From positions 5,477,297-5,541,296 of the forward strand of contig NC_133230.1 in NCBI RefSeq assembly GCF_040436345.1: DNA of 64,000 nt. The letters run 5' to 3'. The notes beneath the pieces were generated by a model. The model was not told the DNA's origin and did not search any database. It saw only the letters and a program-made list of their open reading frames with translations. Within the stretch, counting starts at the first letter, position 1; every line of letters starts with the position of its first letter. Below are positions 35,201-48,714 of this stretch, in pieces. Made by a program: the position numbers and the translations under genes. The DNA is from Pagrus major. Taxonomy: Eukaryota > Chordata > Actinopteri > Spariformes > Sparidae.

Positions 35201-35350
35201 AATCAGTTAGTTTGACACTTGACCTTTGATTCCTGCTTGTGTGATGTGAGGTGTGAGCTCACCCTCCTCCTCAGGCTCCAGATACACTGCCGAGGTGACC
35301 ATCCTCATGGTGAACAGTAACCAGGCAAAAACCAAACTGGCAGGTGCCAT
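29274..35350 (-). CDS. ZP-domain type I membrane protein, 377 aa, gene not identified
   Basis: Nine coding exons with consistent GT-AG sites and phases: 35263-35350, 34344-34432, 34119-34223, 31559-31719, 31336-31471, 30693-30787, 29910-30078, 29585-29699, 29274-29449. Residues 1-21 are a signal peptide (MAPASLVFAWLLFTMRMVTS). The ZP-N half has the four expected cysteines (VICTND, PECRG, SDCGT, FVCRYP). The ZP-C half has RCWATPTSDP, SDSCPV, HCNVQICHN, LCQP and NCSS. RTRR at 291-294 is a furin-type site before a membrane helix at about 330-347 (FVLGGLLVVLLLITGVFG) and a 30-residue cytosolic tail. This is the layout of secreted or filament-forming ZP proteins such as CUZD1, GP2 or uromodulin. 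There is no CUB, EGF or scavenger domain, so the protein is little more than a ZP module. Orthology is not recognised. Confidence 0.85.
31040..31250 (+). repeat. Interspersed repeat tail in ZP-gene intron
   Basis: The end AATATTATTTTGAGGCCATG with CCACCCAGCCCTAG is a tail I recognise from common fish repeats. The boundaries are unclear. Confidence 0.3.
32090..32345 (+). repeat. AT-rich interspersed repeat, second copy
   Basis: Related to 24963-25225: AGAGAAAAGCAACACATTGT, TTTGTGCTTGAAAAATG and the tail TTGACTAATTGTTGCAGCTC. It lies in the ZP-gene intron between 31720 and 34118. Confidence 0.5.
33199..33233. repeat. Perfect 15-bp hairpin
   Basis: CATGGATTTAAACCT (33199-33213) and its exact reverse complement (33219-33233) flank the loop CGCCA. 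It lies in a ZP-gene intron. No flanking element structure is seen. Confidence 0.85.
34648..35000 (+). repeat. AAGTACTTTTACT-type repeat, best-preserved copy
   Basis: It starts AGTGGTGGAAAGTAACG and carries TTCCGCTCCACTACATTTCC, GCTAGTTACTTTGCA, TAGCTCTACGTTGACCAGCT and GCTGCATGAGTACTTATAC in the order I expect for this common fish repeat. It is 3' truncated and lies in the first intron of the ZP gene. Confidence 0.6.
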
Positions 35351-36354
35351 CTTCCAAGGACTCTCCCTCCGGTTTCTCTTAGCTCAGCCACTCCACTACC
35401 ACTACCTCTTGGCCCTTTCCCCCTGAAACTCTGTGAATCTCCTGGGGAACTCGCTGTCACCACAAGACGTAGTACCCCTCTTCTTACTCCAACCCTCGAA
35501 ACACGGCTCTAATGAACTGGGAGCCTCCCTCTGGCCTTAAAACACCAGCTTGAATGATGTCCCCACCAACAATGAGATTCCGCACATGAATAGAGGGAAC
35601 TGAGGGGAGTCCAAGGTAACACGTATGTTACCGCCTACTGCGGTGATGTCCTCTTAGTAAACATCTTACAACTGTTTCTTACTACAGGGAGCAACAAGAA
35701 GGCTGGTAACCATGTAAAGAGGAACAACAGAGCTGGGCTGGCCCTCTTTGTTGTCTACATCTTTTGTCTGGACATTTTAAAATCTTTACTGGTGCGGGAA
35801 TCCCAGTCAGTCAGGCGAATAGAAAGTCATTACGAGTCAAGGGCAATTCAGACACCATGCCAAAGACCTGTGAGTGTACGTGTGTGGTGGAACAGACCAT
35901 AAAATACTTCAGCATGCAAACACAAGGAAGGAAAGATTATTTTGATCACGTTTAAGAAAGCTTTGAAAAAGAAGAAATGGACTAAAGCAGCCACATATCT
36001 GCTAAAATTGTCCAGACAGTCTGTGAGTGGCAATATAAGAGAAAGATAAGACCATTTTCACTCTTTTATGAGTTTAATTTACAAGATTAGTTTCCAAGAC
36101 ACTGAATCTTGTGCTGTTTTTGTCTTGCAAATAAGACAGGCGTAAGTGTTTGGCTGAATTGTCTGGCATTGTTTTAGCAGACAAATAGCTTAAATAAGAT
36201 TGTCTGCTGGACCAAAATCTCTCACTTCTGTTGTAAAGGTCAATAGCCTCCTTCCTGCTTCCATTTTTACTACACAGAAAATAAACCACAAGAAAAGCAC
36301 CGAACAAAAAGAGCTGGTCATAACGGGCCGACACCCTCTGGCCATCGACAGTCG
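35351..36354. other. ZP-gene upstream region and shprh 3' flank
   Basis: The stretch from 35351 to about 35620 should hold the ZP-gene promoter and 5' UTR; no clear core motif is seen. From 35640 to 36354 I see no gene. Minus-strand ORFs here (up to 86 codons) show no recognisable domain. Confidence 0.4.
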
Positions 36355-36360
36355 TTTATT
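36355..36360 (-). terminator. shprh: Candidate poly(A) signal of shprh
   Basis: AATAAA on the minus strand, about 420 bases after the shprh stop codon. Confidence 0.45.
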
Positions 36361-36778
36361 TCCTGACTGCTGTGAGAATCCTTCAATCACAATCTGAAGT
36401 CCTCCATTTCCATCCGTCTTAACTTACAGTGAAGTCGTGTATAAATGCAAATACTTATTATTAGATTAACACAAGCAACATTACTGTACAAATGTGATCA
36501 TCAAACATTTACTTAGTAGTTACTGAATCAGTTACATCCATGACGACAAGTGAGCCAATTACACAAATATTTAAAAGAGATTAAAAATGAAATACAATTA
36601 AGAAACATGTCGCAGTCTGTCGTCAGTGATCTGCTAAAATATCTTTTTGGGAATGCATTCGATAACTTTAAGATGTCTGTATAAAAAGTTAAATGTGCAA
36701 AATCAGAGTATTTCTATAACCACTGTGTAAAGAGTGAGCTCTCTTTGCCTGTGTATCTTCAGCAGGTGTATCCAGGTG

Positions 36779-39700
36779 TTACTCCAGATGTTCTGTGTCT
36801 TCAGTAAACAGATCAGCCAGGTCGGCTACTGTCAGTACGGCTGCCTCCGAGTGCTTCATGGTGGTGCTGGTGTGACTAGAATTAAAAAAACAGATTTTAT
36901 CAGTCCCTTCAGCCACCTGAATTACTTGGTTTTAACTACTTAGTATTCTGTGACTCTCACCTTTTCTCTGCTGTCTTCAGCATTGCCTGCATCCTCTCTT
37001 CAATAGTAGATTTGATTAAAAATCTGTGAACAAACGTTGGCCTGGTGGACAGAGAAAAACACACAAATTACACCCAATGTACAAAACTTTTCATCTAGGG
37101 TAGACTTTTTCTGATAAAGGAGAATTATTTAAACCATTGCAACACTTGTTACCTGCAGGTGGCTCAGATTAACAATAGCAGCATTTATTACTGTAATTAC
37201 ATATAGATCAAAACATCTACACATGTATATTTGCAGATCTAAAATACTGTTGTCTATTGACAGATTTAACTCCCTGCTTCTTACTTGGTTTGACCGATCC
37301 GGTGCACTCTGCCGATGGCCTGGAGCTCGTGAGCAGGGTTGAGGATCGGCTCCACCAGCAGCACGTGAGTCGCTTCGATGATGTTCAGACCGTTGGATCC
37401 GGTGTGGAGAGGAAGGAGGAGGATGTTGATCTTTTCTTCGTATTTAAAGGAACACAGATTCTCCTGGAAAATTCAAGTCAATGCTCTAGTTACAATCACA
37501 CAAGTCAAAGGATATCTTCATTTTTGGCTTGTGCTTAATTTGTTCGAGTACAACATGTGTGGGATTACTTTTGGGTTTCATTACAGCAATAATCTCTTAA
37601 ACCAAAAATATGCTCATGGTAATGTTGTGTTTGGACAAAGAAGTGGGGAAATGTTTGAAATGAAAATTCAAACCTGGAATTTGTGAATCCCATTGATTTG
37701 AGAGAACTCCATGTTGTTGTCAAACAAGGCCTTCGCGATGATGTCCAGGACGCTGAGCCACTGTGCACGAAAACAAACTGGGTCAAATCCAAACTCGATA
37801 TCGTCAATATAAATCTCACAGAGCGGGGATGGTTTACAGTTACCGTGGAGAAGACGAGACACTTGGCCCCGGGGTCAGTCACTTGAATCTTCTTCAGCGT
37901 TCTCACTACTGCTTCCACTTTGGTAGAGTGGCTTCCCTGACAACCACAGGAGGAGGAAAATTAGACTCACGTGTTTAAATTAATGAATATGGGCCAAATA
38001 AAGCTGTGTTAAATTATAATTAACATACATTATAAGGCATGAATCAAATATATAACCCCACCAGGTGAGCAACAAAATACATCCAACAAGATCTGGATCT
38101 AGTCATAACTAACATAAGAAAAATAAATCCAGATCTGAGGCAGAGTGCTGCTGACTGACCTTGACAGGTATGTCCTGGTCCTGGCTGGATGACTGGGTGG
38201 TGAACACGTAGGAGATCTCAGTGTGCGACGTGGTCTGCCTACAAATTGCACATTTGATGGCTCGCCGCCTCGAGCCCACGCTGTACTGCTCCACAATGAT
38301 GGCAATGCACTCGTTGCAGAAGCAGTGGCCGCAGGTCAGCACTGCCCACTGGAAAAGAGAGTTAGACGAGACGATCAGAACAAAATGAGACACTACTTTT
38401 GGTTGGAAAAATTATCATTTTATTTGCAGAGTACATTTCTTAACATAGCGACAAAATGCTTAAAGAGACAGAGAGACAATGATACAATTAAACTGTAAAT
38501 AATCAATTGAAATCATTCAAATCAGTTAACAGTCAGGTTAAAAAGCTTAAGACAGTCACATCTGTAAGTGGTAAAGATGTTTCACATATAAATACAATCT
38601 CTGAGACATTTAAAATCTACCACCATCTTAACAACACTCACCTCCTGTCCCAGGGGCCGGGCACAGATGGGACATGGCTCTGGGTTCAGCCCTCCAGTTG
38701 ACTTGTCCTGGGACTGGAACAAAAGAATTTACTTTATTTGGACTGAGATTCAGACCACACAGTTTAAGATAAAGCTTCTGAAGGAAGTGGGACACAATTT
38801 GTGCTTTGTGCTGTTTAGTTACTATCAAACGTAAACTACCTTCTCCAGATTTGTGAGGTACAGAAACTGGCCGAGCTTCTTCTGGAGTTGAGACTTGGCC
38901 ACCGCCTGGTCGTTCAGAAGCTTCACTCTGTTCTGCTCCACCTGCAGGCAAAGCAACCGGGGCAGAGGTCAGGAATGCAATAAAAATAGTTAAGGCAGAA
39001 TATTACATCCTGAGAAACTTTCACCAACAAAAACAAAACAATTGTGCCCAACACTCGGTGAGAGTCAGGCTGCTTTCTCTCAATTTTTCTCTTGGTTTTG
39101 TGGCATTATGTTATTAAAGAGCATAAAAGAAACATCTTGTTCATATCCTCCTTATTACGAGAGTCTTATCTATCGCTCTGCTTCTCTGCTAAGCATGTCT
39201 GTGATTCTCAGTAGATCGGAGCCGTAGAGTGAGGGGAGATTGTCCACAAGTTAATGGACCGTGGATGGCGTTGTTTTATTGTCTGTAACTCACCTCATGA
39301 GGCTCGATGATGTGCAGCAGTTTGGGCTTTGGTTCATCGGGCAGACGTACACGTAGTCTCTCAGTGGCCATACCCAGCTCATCGATGGCTGACACGTGAT
39401 TCCTAAGCACCATCCAGTACTCATGTAGCACCTGAGAAGGGACAGAGGAAGCTTTCACTACAATGTTTCTCTAATTAATATCAGCACTTAGAACAGTCAC
39501 ACAATACAGAGGAGAATGTACAGATTTTTTAATTGCTGGAAAGGATTCTGTTGTTTCCCAAACTCTTCATCTTCAAGCACAACCTTTCTAAAAAGCCACA
39601 GATGGGTTCAAAGTGTGTGTACAGACCTTGTACTCCTTCTTCCAGTTCTCAAACAGCTCCATGAAAGTGTTGCCCTCCTCCACCAGCTCCGGGTCCATGC

Positions 39701-42700
39701 GCTTCCATTTGGCGAAGGACAGGATGGCTTTCAGCGTGCGCTCAGTCTCACTGGCTGCCCACAGACCTCGGCTGGTGGTGGGGAGACGGTCGTCCACCAG
39801 CCCGTCTTCATCCTCGATCATTTCTTCAAAGATGGCCGTCTGACCTTTCACCCTGTCAGGGAAATTTTCTCATTAATCAGCAACTCAGTTTTCATGCAAT
39901 TTGAGTGATAGTCGGGTACAAAACGTAGCTCTACTTACGTGTGAGAAAACAGCTTGGACTCATAATCTGTGAAAAGTTCATCCGCTTTGCAAAAAACGCA
40001 ACTAGAATATGACATGAGGGGAATATTAGTTACAACAAAAATTAAGTTAAACTGTCCAAATTTTAAAAGCAGATTTTCACATTTCTGAGGTTACACTAAG
40101 AGAAAATTTGGCCACAATTCCTGAAATCAAGCTTGATGTCTTACTTATTGAGCGGCAGTCTCATAGGCCTGAGGTGACAGACGGTGGCCTCGTCGATCAC
40201 TTTCTGTGAAGCCGGGCCTTCAAGACTCTTCACCGCGTCTTGAACCGTCTTTTGGGATTTCATCAGATCTTGCATTTGGGATGTGAGTATGAATTGCAGA
40301 CCACAGGCATCACGGAACCTGCAGGAGGTCGCAAGTGCTTTTAACACATTTGCGTTGTGATGAACTATTGTCCTATTTTTTTTAAATTAAATAATTTGTT
40401 TACTTGTCTGCCATGGAGAGCTTGTGTGCTTGTTGTTTGTAGCTGGATGTCAGCTCGTTCTTGACGCGGGACACCAGATCGTCGTCATTGGAGCACCGGA
40501 TCGCCTTCTGGATGACATCCAGCCACCAGGGAGAGTTCAGCTTGACCTGGAGGAAGAAGTTAATCGTGTTAAGTTTCCTTTCTGAATGAATACAATCTGA
40601 TCTTTAAGATTTGATATATGAAGAAAATATGTTTTTGGTTCTGTCTTAACAAATATATTCTTATCATCTTTAAAAAAAGGGTTTCAACTTTTAATATTAA
40701 CAACAAGTGCTTCCATAAAAGAAATTCCATTTGAACGTAGCAAAATTAGAGCAATTAAACTGCTAATTACTGCAGTCTGGGGACACAACTGGATATTCTG
40801 ATCTTGGGAGCCACACTCAAGTTTAAATTCAGGTTTATGCTTGGTATTAAGTTTTTATTAAAAGTCATCTCCCAATATATATGCATACAAACAATGATAC
40901 TAAACAGCCTAACAGTAGATGTAAGAGGAGTTCTCACTTTGCGTTTCAGCTCCTTGATATTCTGTAGCACCGGCTGCAGACTCTGTAGAGCGTCTGCTAC
41001 CTCAGAGTCGTATTTGGTCATGTAGTGCTGTCGAAGCTGCTCCGCCTGCACAGACACAAAGACGAGTGAAAGAAAACTGCAGCTGCCATTCTTCCCATAT
41101 CTTCTTCTTCAACACATCAAATACAAGAACTTTTCAATGACTGTCCGGGCTCAATTACCTCATCACTTAGTCGGTCGTCTCTCAGCGTAGGAGGTATCCC
41201 AGAATGCTTTGCGCTCAGCAGTTCCATCAAATTGTGGGTAGCATGAAGCCTCTGTTTTAACGCAACAGTAAAAAAGACAGAGTAATCAGAAATGTTTATA
41301 TAAACTCACAGTATCCACTTATGGTAAGAGGGAAAAAAGGAAATCTGATGTGCATCATGACTCAATGTCAGTATAGTTAAAAAGGCAACTGTATTTGAAC
41401 CTAATTCAATTTAAACCTAATTCTGTTGGCTGTTTCTTGACAGATGGAGGCTGTCTGAGAAATGAGACCCTTCATATGTTAATTAGGACAAAGACATGAA
41501 TGGGATGAGGCTGTATACCTGTAATGAATCAGTTTTCAGTCTGCCTTTGTGCTCCTCTGATGAACGAAGCACTTCTCTATACAGCTCTACTGCGTCTGCA
41601 AACTCATCTGCAGGTGTCGAAAGAACCGTTGATGATTAGTGACACTCAATATGTCCGCCACATATGGAGCTAATGAGGCGTGCTATACAAACCGACCCCA
41701 GCACTCCCAAGACACATATACACATATATCTCCTTTCTGAAACAAAACATCTCGGTACAAAAAAGTGTTGGGGGACACAAAGATGAGATCGGGGCTTGAG
41801 TTTTGTGTGAACTGATTCCCATGGGAAACTGGGAGCAGATGAAGCACAAGGACAGAAGTGGGGATTTATACCTCTGATGATGTGGATTCCAGCCAGGCCA
41901 TTGAGTGCGCACACCAATTGTCTGTGAGCTTCTTCACACTCCACTCGACATTTCTTCTGCAGGGACTTCAGGAGCTCTTCCATCGTCATGGTGCTGGGGA
42001 AGGGAGGCACGGCAGATAAAACCACTCAACAAAACCCTCCAATGCAAATGACACAGAATGGGTCAACTTTAAATAAACACAAATACACAATGTATAATTG
42101 ACAAAAAGGTCGCTGCAGTCTATTACCGCTACTATTTAGTCAAGAAAGATTGTTAATTAACCGCTGCAGCTTGCAGCTGCCTTCAGATAAAGACCTCTCC
42201 TCTTGTCTACGAGCAGCTTGAGAACATTAAGTGTCATCTACCTTTTCTGCAGAGGCAGGAACTCCCCCCTCACAGCCTGTGGATGGCAGCAAGCTTGGCG
42301 CAGCCTCAGCAGCGGGTACAGGATGGTGTTGACGGTGCGGCGGTCGAGGCTGCCGAGTTTGAGGCTCCAGTCAGAGATCTTCCTGAGTTTGACCAGTGCG
42401 TCCTGGGAGCAGACCTCGTGCTGACGGTGGTAGAAGTGACCCTCGACGGGCGAGAAGTGCAGCCAGTGCACCTCCTCTGTCTGTGGGGGAATCTGGATCT
42501 GGAAAGCAAAGACAAGATCATCAAACACACCTCAACTACAACATTAAGTCAATTTAATTGTCTATAAGGGATTCTTTAAAAATTGTGTTCAAAGTTTTGT
42601 AACTGAGAATCAAATAGTCACAAATTTACCTGATCAATGACATCTTTTTTCGCTGATCGCCACAATAATTGAGCAATAACGTAGTAAAGAGGCTCCGTGT

Positions 42701-45700
42701 TTCCACGTCGATACGGACGATAGAGCAGCTGCTCCCACCAGTGTTTTACCCAGTACGGGTCCACTCCCAGGAAAAGTACAAGGCCATACAGATCTGTACA
42801 CAAAACAATATCAATTCAGAGGAACGTAAACACTTGCGTTTTCAAGTGGTATTATTGTTGTCGCTGCTGCTGCAAAGACAACCAGATTGGAGGGGGAATC
42901 ATCAAATGATATCACAATCTATTTAATCGCAATTACGATGCACAATCTAACTTGCATTCTTTTTCTCAATTTTGAAATGCCCTGTAGACCATAGTCACAC
43001 TTTAATTATTTTAAATTACTCCATTTGCAACATTACAACACAATACTGTAATAATTAAAATAATTCACAAGCTCCTCATCCACCGTGTTAGTAGCTATAA
43101 CTCACTTTGCATTATTTACTATTGATATTTTACTATTCAGAACGGATGTAAGAGGACGCTGAATACCATCGTCTCTTCGATTCGCAAACATTCATTCAAG
43201 GCCTGCTTTAATACTTGGGTATTATGCAATCCTTTTTTTTGTTATTACCTTCTAAGCCTCTCTGGACAGGAGTGCCACTGACACACCAGCGGTTGACAGA
43301 TGCAAGACGTAGTGCCATCTCTGCAGCCTGACAGAAAAATAAAAGCGAGCATAAATAACTCTGTGGACAGGATCAATAAAGTATTACAGACTATAGAAAT
43401 AAGGTTATACAGACAGTAACTACCCATCCAATAAAACCTACAGGTACTTATTTTGGACTGACCTTCGCAGTGGGACACTCGACCATCTGAGCCTCGTCCA
43501 GACAGATCCGCCACCACTCCACAGCCACCAGAGGACTGGGTATGGCCATGTAACGCTTCTGGTTGCGGAAGCGGCGTCCGTCCTTGCTGTTACTGTGGGG
43601 AATGTCAACGTAGTTGAGCTCTGACCGCAGCACGTCGTAGGTGGTGATGACCACATCCTGCTCAGCGAGCATATGAGGCTGAATGAATCCGTGCTTCTTC
43701 ACACCCTGATAAACCTGAGACGGAGAGGTCAAATTAATTAGCAAAGTACTTCGAGCTTTACAGTTTTGTCAGTGAGTGGTTTTTGGAAGAGCTAGAGAAT
43801 GCTAATTAAAATGTGAGAGAGCCATAATTGATAAGAGAAGTGTGTAGGCGCATTAATGAAGAACACAAGTCAAGTGTGCCTCAGAGGTCTCTTCAACATT
43901 TATAATTCTTATTCTGTCTTGGAATTGACTGTGTGTAAAGACACAACAGCTGCAGCAGATGGAGCGTAAACGCAGCAACAGCTACAGAGAACTTAACATC
44001 ACACTTATCTGCCTTAATTGTGTAAAACTAACACTTGAGACAAAAGGCTGCGTGTAAGTAATGCCATCTTAATAATGTGTGACTGTGCAACTTGCATCAG
44101 GCTTGACAAAACACACAAGTTGAAGAGGTTAGAGGTAGTTATGGCAACTAAGGCTAAATTTAAATGTTATTTAGACTTTAGACTTTTCAATTGAATGTAC
44201 CCATCTACCCACCACACCAAATAAAGACACTTTCCAAACGTGCTGCTGGTGTGCAGAGGTTCTGATAACTGTGTCAGGGTGAGAATCTGACTTTTTTCGT
44301 TCCACCATCCATGATAGAAACATACGTAGTTGTGATGCTTTAAAACATTGGTACTCAATTTTATTTGTTAACGGCTAACATGGCTGATCATTCTATAGAA
44401 AATGCAGCTGTTTTTATTTCAATGCTTCACCAGCAGGAAAAATAGTCACATTTGGGAACCTGAGAGACAAAAGACATCCTAACATTTGGCTCTAATTTCT
44501 GTTGAATTATCGCAGAAGTGTGAGATGGTAACATGTAACATTTCAACCCTGTGGATAAAAGAACATCTACATCCATCTACTTTCTCACCAGCACTCGCAG
44601 TGAGGAGGACCTGATGTGCCGGTTGATCTCCTCCACCCACTGGTGGCAGATGGAGCTCGGGGAGATGATGAGGGTGGCGCCGGTGGAGACGGGTTTCATG
44701 GCGACCAGGCAGTGAGGGCAGTAGAAAGGTGTCGTTTCAAGGCTTTCTTCTTTGTAGTTTACACAGTCTGCATGCTGCCACAGCTGGCAGTTCATACACT
44801 GGACGCGAGCCTTGTAGTCAACAATACCCAGTTCACCACAGATACACTCAAAGCGGTAATCCGGGGTGTTGAAAGGGAAAACAGATGCTCTGGTGGGTGT
44901 TTCTGTCTCCTCATGCGAGTCAAGCTGAGGAGCTTCTTCAGGTAGATCAACCAGTCTGGAAATGTCCTGTGTGTCTGACTTATCCTGAGACGTCTGTGAG
45001 GCTGTCGTGGACGTATCCAGCATGTTGTCTGACTGATCTGCCCTCTCCTTCAGACTTTCATCCCACTGCTTCTTTGTTTCCGTTTCCTTCTGTGCCAGAC
45101 ACTCAGATGTAGGAGAGTACAGATCCATTTGATCTTCTGTCAGAGAGTTTTGCAGAGCTGCTTCTGCCTTCTCTTTTGCTCGTCTCTGAAACATCTTCCT
45201 GGGCGTGCTCTCTGTGCTTTTATAAGTCTAGCAAAAAAAGAAATCAGACACAATTAGATAATACAACAAAGTAATATTTGTCACACAAAACATTCATATT
45301 TGAAGCTCTTTATTCTTACAGTCTTGGATGCTCCTGCTAACATCTTCTTTGTCTCTTTGTATTTCTTTCCCAGCTTAAACGACCCTGCCAAGCCTCGACC
45401 TTTGACCCGATCAACCAGCCCCTCATCTATCAGCTTCACCAGGGTCTTCTTGATGTGGTTACGGTTCTTTAAGAGGTCATAACCATAAGTGGCACGGATG
45501 TAGGTGAAGATGGCGTTGACGGAGGCCCCTTTGCCAGTTCTCATCTCCTTGATTGCAGTGAGGAGCATGACTCGCACAGCTGCACAGAAAAAATCTCAAT
45601 CAAACTGCAGTGGCAATAAAAGCTGCGATGTGTGAAAGGATTGTGAGTGACATACTTGGGTATGATGCTTTTATTTTCGGCTGCACTTCGGTCTTGCAGC

Positions 45701-48468
45701 GGTTAACTTTCTGTCTTTCAAGGGGAGGAGGAGGTACGAAGAAATTTACAGATTTTCCCTGCAAGAACAAAAGAGATTTTACATTTTCACAGGTTAGTTG
45801 ATGCCTCCTATACAGAGCACGTTAAAAAAAATAAAACAGTAGAAAAATGTCCAATGTTATACGAATATTTCTATAACTGTTGCTGAGTTTTGAGGATATA
45901 GAGATGTCTGCCTTATCTTGAATATAATGGAATTCAAAGCGCCAAAAAGATACATTTGAATGAAGAAATCATGACTTTACTTAGTCATAAAACAAGTTAC
46001 TCAAAATAATACAAATAAATAGCACTGCAAGTTAAGTTAAAGTTGATATTCTGTCTTTTAAACTGTTGCTGCCTACTGATCCTCACCACAGGCAGGGTGA
46101 GGGTCTCCTGCGCCAGGCCCTGTCGAGTGTGAAACAGGATAAGAGCCAGAACTTCCACCGTCTTTCCCAGCCCCATTTCATCAGCCAGGATCCCACCAGG
46201 CCACTCAACACCCGCCAGGGGAAATTCTCGGATTAAGCTGAAAATAAAAAAAATAAAAATACTTCCATGTTGGTTCGGTTTGAGGTGTTGAGTTATTGAG
46301 ATACAAGTTTATGACATCTTTGCCGTTGACCCACCACAATGGAGGTGAATGTTGTGCTGGTCAAATTGAAGAACACATTTCTCTGAAAGTTGTTAACAAT
46401 AAAGTCAGCAGATTATTTTGAGTAATAAAAATATTGTTTCTGGAAAAATAAGTTGCTCTTAAGCTTTTCTAATGTTATTTTTTTATGTTTTGGGCACCTT
46501 AAATAAATCCATTCATCCCTTTTGCTCAGTGATGGCAGCAAAGATTTTAGATCTTTCTAGGTAGCTAGAACTGTTAGTAAAACAGAAATATGTTTTTGTG
46601 ATTTAAGTGAATTGACCTGTTACCGTGAGGGGATTCAATTTCTTACCAGCCAGTAAAAGGGTTATAGAACAACTTCTTTCCACACAAGGTGATCATCTCC
46701 CTCCAGAGGAAATGCAGCATTTGTTCTGCAAAGACATAGGAATTATTGACAATCTTAACAGTCCTCATTGTTCTAATGAGCCTCTAATGGGCCTTTTCCA
46801 CAACAGAAGCTTAATAACCTGTAACATAGAGGTTGCTTTTACATAATAGTCCTCTTTAACTAGAAAAGAATTAGTATAACCATCAGTCAAGAGTGCAGTA
46901 AAGAATCAGGGTGGCAATGTTCAGGTGTACCAGACCAAAAGTGAGTACCTTTAGGTGAAGTGTTCCTGAATTTCTCCCTCCTCAGCATCCAGTTGACAGC
47001 CTGGCTCTGATAGGGTCTGAGAACAGGAATAAGAGCTTTGTGCTGGACGTCGTATGTCACCTCCCGGTTCTCTCTCTGGTGCTGATGTCTGACGTAGTCG
47101 TAGAGTTCCTCGACATTTTGCCTCTCCAGGTCGGTGTCGCATTCCTCCTCATCATTCTCTACAACTTCTACATGAAAAACACAGCAGAGAAATCTTATTT
47201 TTCCAGACAGAATGTTTCTTATTATAATTACTGTTTAGGATTATACTCGCTTCAAGCCTCACACTGCTTTACATGAATTTAATGGTGAGGCAGTCGTGGT
47301 ATTTGATGACTTGGATCAAAGCATGCATTAAAGCAGACACTTACCGGGGATAATAAAATCGTAGAAATACTCCATTAACTTCTGCATGAGTTGATTTGCT
47401 TTCTTCATCCGAGCATTTCCCTCACTGAGGAACTCGGGCTTCCCGAGCCCTGTTTCCAGCAAGTAAATCCCCACCTGCCAGACACACAAAGACAACAGCT
47501 ATTGGAGGGAAGAACTTTGACTGTTCGCCAACATAAGGAGCAGGTATGAAGGTTTTCTTCATTCCAAACAAAAACTATGACAGTGGATTTGACTGTTTAA
47601 GGCTTTGGCTCCCAATGATGTTTACTGCTTCAGTGCACTGATATAATTTAAGATAATTATGTTTATTGTTAAACTTTAAAATATCCTGCTACTGTTACAT
47701 ATCTTTGTAACAGGGTGTTTGATAGCCACATATATGCAGATATTGTGTGTATATTGGCAGATATATCGATATCAAATTTTTTTACTTCCCAATATCAGCA
47801 TTGACCCCAAATATCAAGTATTAGTTGGGCTCTAATCTCATTCTCTTTTCTTTGAAATATCTTATATCTCATATATCTCATACCTTGACTGACTCCCCTT
47901 TAGTCTGGTGGCAGAGCTGCACCACCCTCCTCTTCTGCAGCCAGTCGAAGTCCTCCAGTGGGATCACACTGAGGCTGTACTCCGCTGTACAAGTGTCCTC
48001 ATCAGGCCGCCACTGCAGTCCTGAACTCTCATCACAGCTACTGTAACTGACGCAGAGCTGCTCACCCATCCTGTGGAGGATGAAAGCTCTCTGTTCACAG
48101 TCAGATGGGATCCAAGCCGGCCGGATGCTGAACTCCCCAATGAGCGCCTTCCAGATGTGGCCCAGCTTCGAAGCTGGCTCCACGGTGAGGGCCAGGGAGG
48201 CTGAGGCAGAGACGCCATCTGACGACGTACCAGGGAGTTCCTCTGTAAACCGGACAGTGCTGGTACAGGCCGTCTCTGTGACGTCCTCGGCGGTCGAGAG
48301 CAAGGTGCTACTGGGAGTCGGGTCTACAGGAAGAACGGAGGAGGTTGGTATCTGGTCATCTTCCTGAATCGTCTCGTTCTTGCGGTCCTCCAGCATGTTC
48401 CAGTTCAACCTCTTCTTGTCTTCCTCGTCCACCCTCACGGGAGGGGCCCTCTTTCTTCGGCTACTCAT
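36779..48468 (-). CDS. shprh: SHPRH, SNF2-type ATPase / PHD / RING E3 ubiquitin ligase
   Basis: 1,657-aa protein (human 1,683) of DNA-damage tolerance; the family polyubiquitinates PCNA. 29 coding exons, all phases joining: 47884-48468, 47345-47474, 46949-47167, 46647-46725, 46087-46237, 45656-45758, 45320-45579, 44589-45227, 43463-43714, 43249-43327, 42630-42793, 42242-42498, 41872-41993, 41519-41607, 41159-41251, 40938-41045, 40404-40546, 40145-40318, 39939-40001, 39627-39852, 39294-39431, 38840-38941, 38642-38713, 38160-38348, 37844-37936, 37674-37760, 37285-37463, 36961-37041, 36779-36875. Start [16 protein letters not shown] equals human. Walker A DEMGLGKT ends at 364; a linker-histone H15-like domain spans 423-509, PHD finger 636-682, DEAQ 795-798, RING 1406-1452 (CPIC...CAIC), helicase C lobe 1480-1626 with GRVHRIGQ. 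The H15 and PHD domains and the RING are inserted within the helicase, as in the family. Compared with human, the acidic linker between H15 and PHD is different and shorter. All key motifs are present. Confidence 0.96.
47690..47835 (+). repeat. Interspersed repeat tail in shprh intron 1
   Basis: GGCAGATATATCGATATC, CCCAATATCAGCATTG and GTTGGGCTCTAAT resemble the repeat end at 21500-21556. Truncated. Confidence 0.35.
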
Positions 48469-48714
48469 GGTTAAACTCTGCACAAAAAGCAAATGAAGTG
48501 TTAATTACCAAAAAATTCTAGTTTCTGTCTAAGGGCTAAGTCATGAGGACAATATTGAATCATAATTGAAAATGATCATCACAAAATATTCCAATATTAA
48601 CAAACCAACTCCAGCCCTTTCTACATATATCTAACCTTCAACCTTTCCACCAATCACTCATTGGTTTCATTTTTTGTGGTTTTGATGGTTACATTTTTCC
48701 TACATTTTTTACAT

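Noticed and set aside
36074-36390. Minus-strand ORFs of 86 and 66 aa downstream of shprh
   Set aside because: No recognisable domain; they lie in the shprh 3' UTR or flank and overlap each other in different frames.
38628-38951. 107-aa minus-strand ORF in shprh
   Set aside because: Wrong frame over the real exons 38840-38941 and 38642-38713, which read [11 protein letters not shown] and [10 protein letters not shown].
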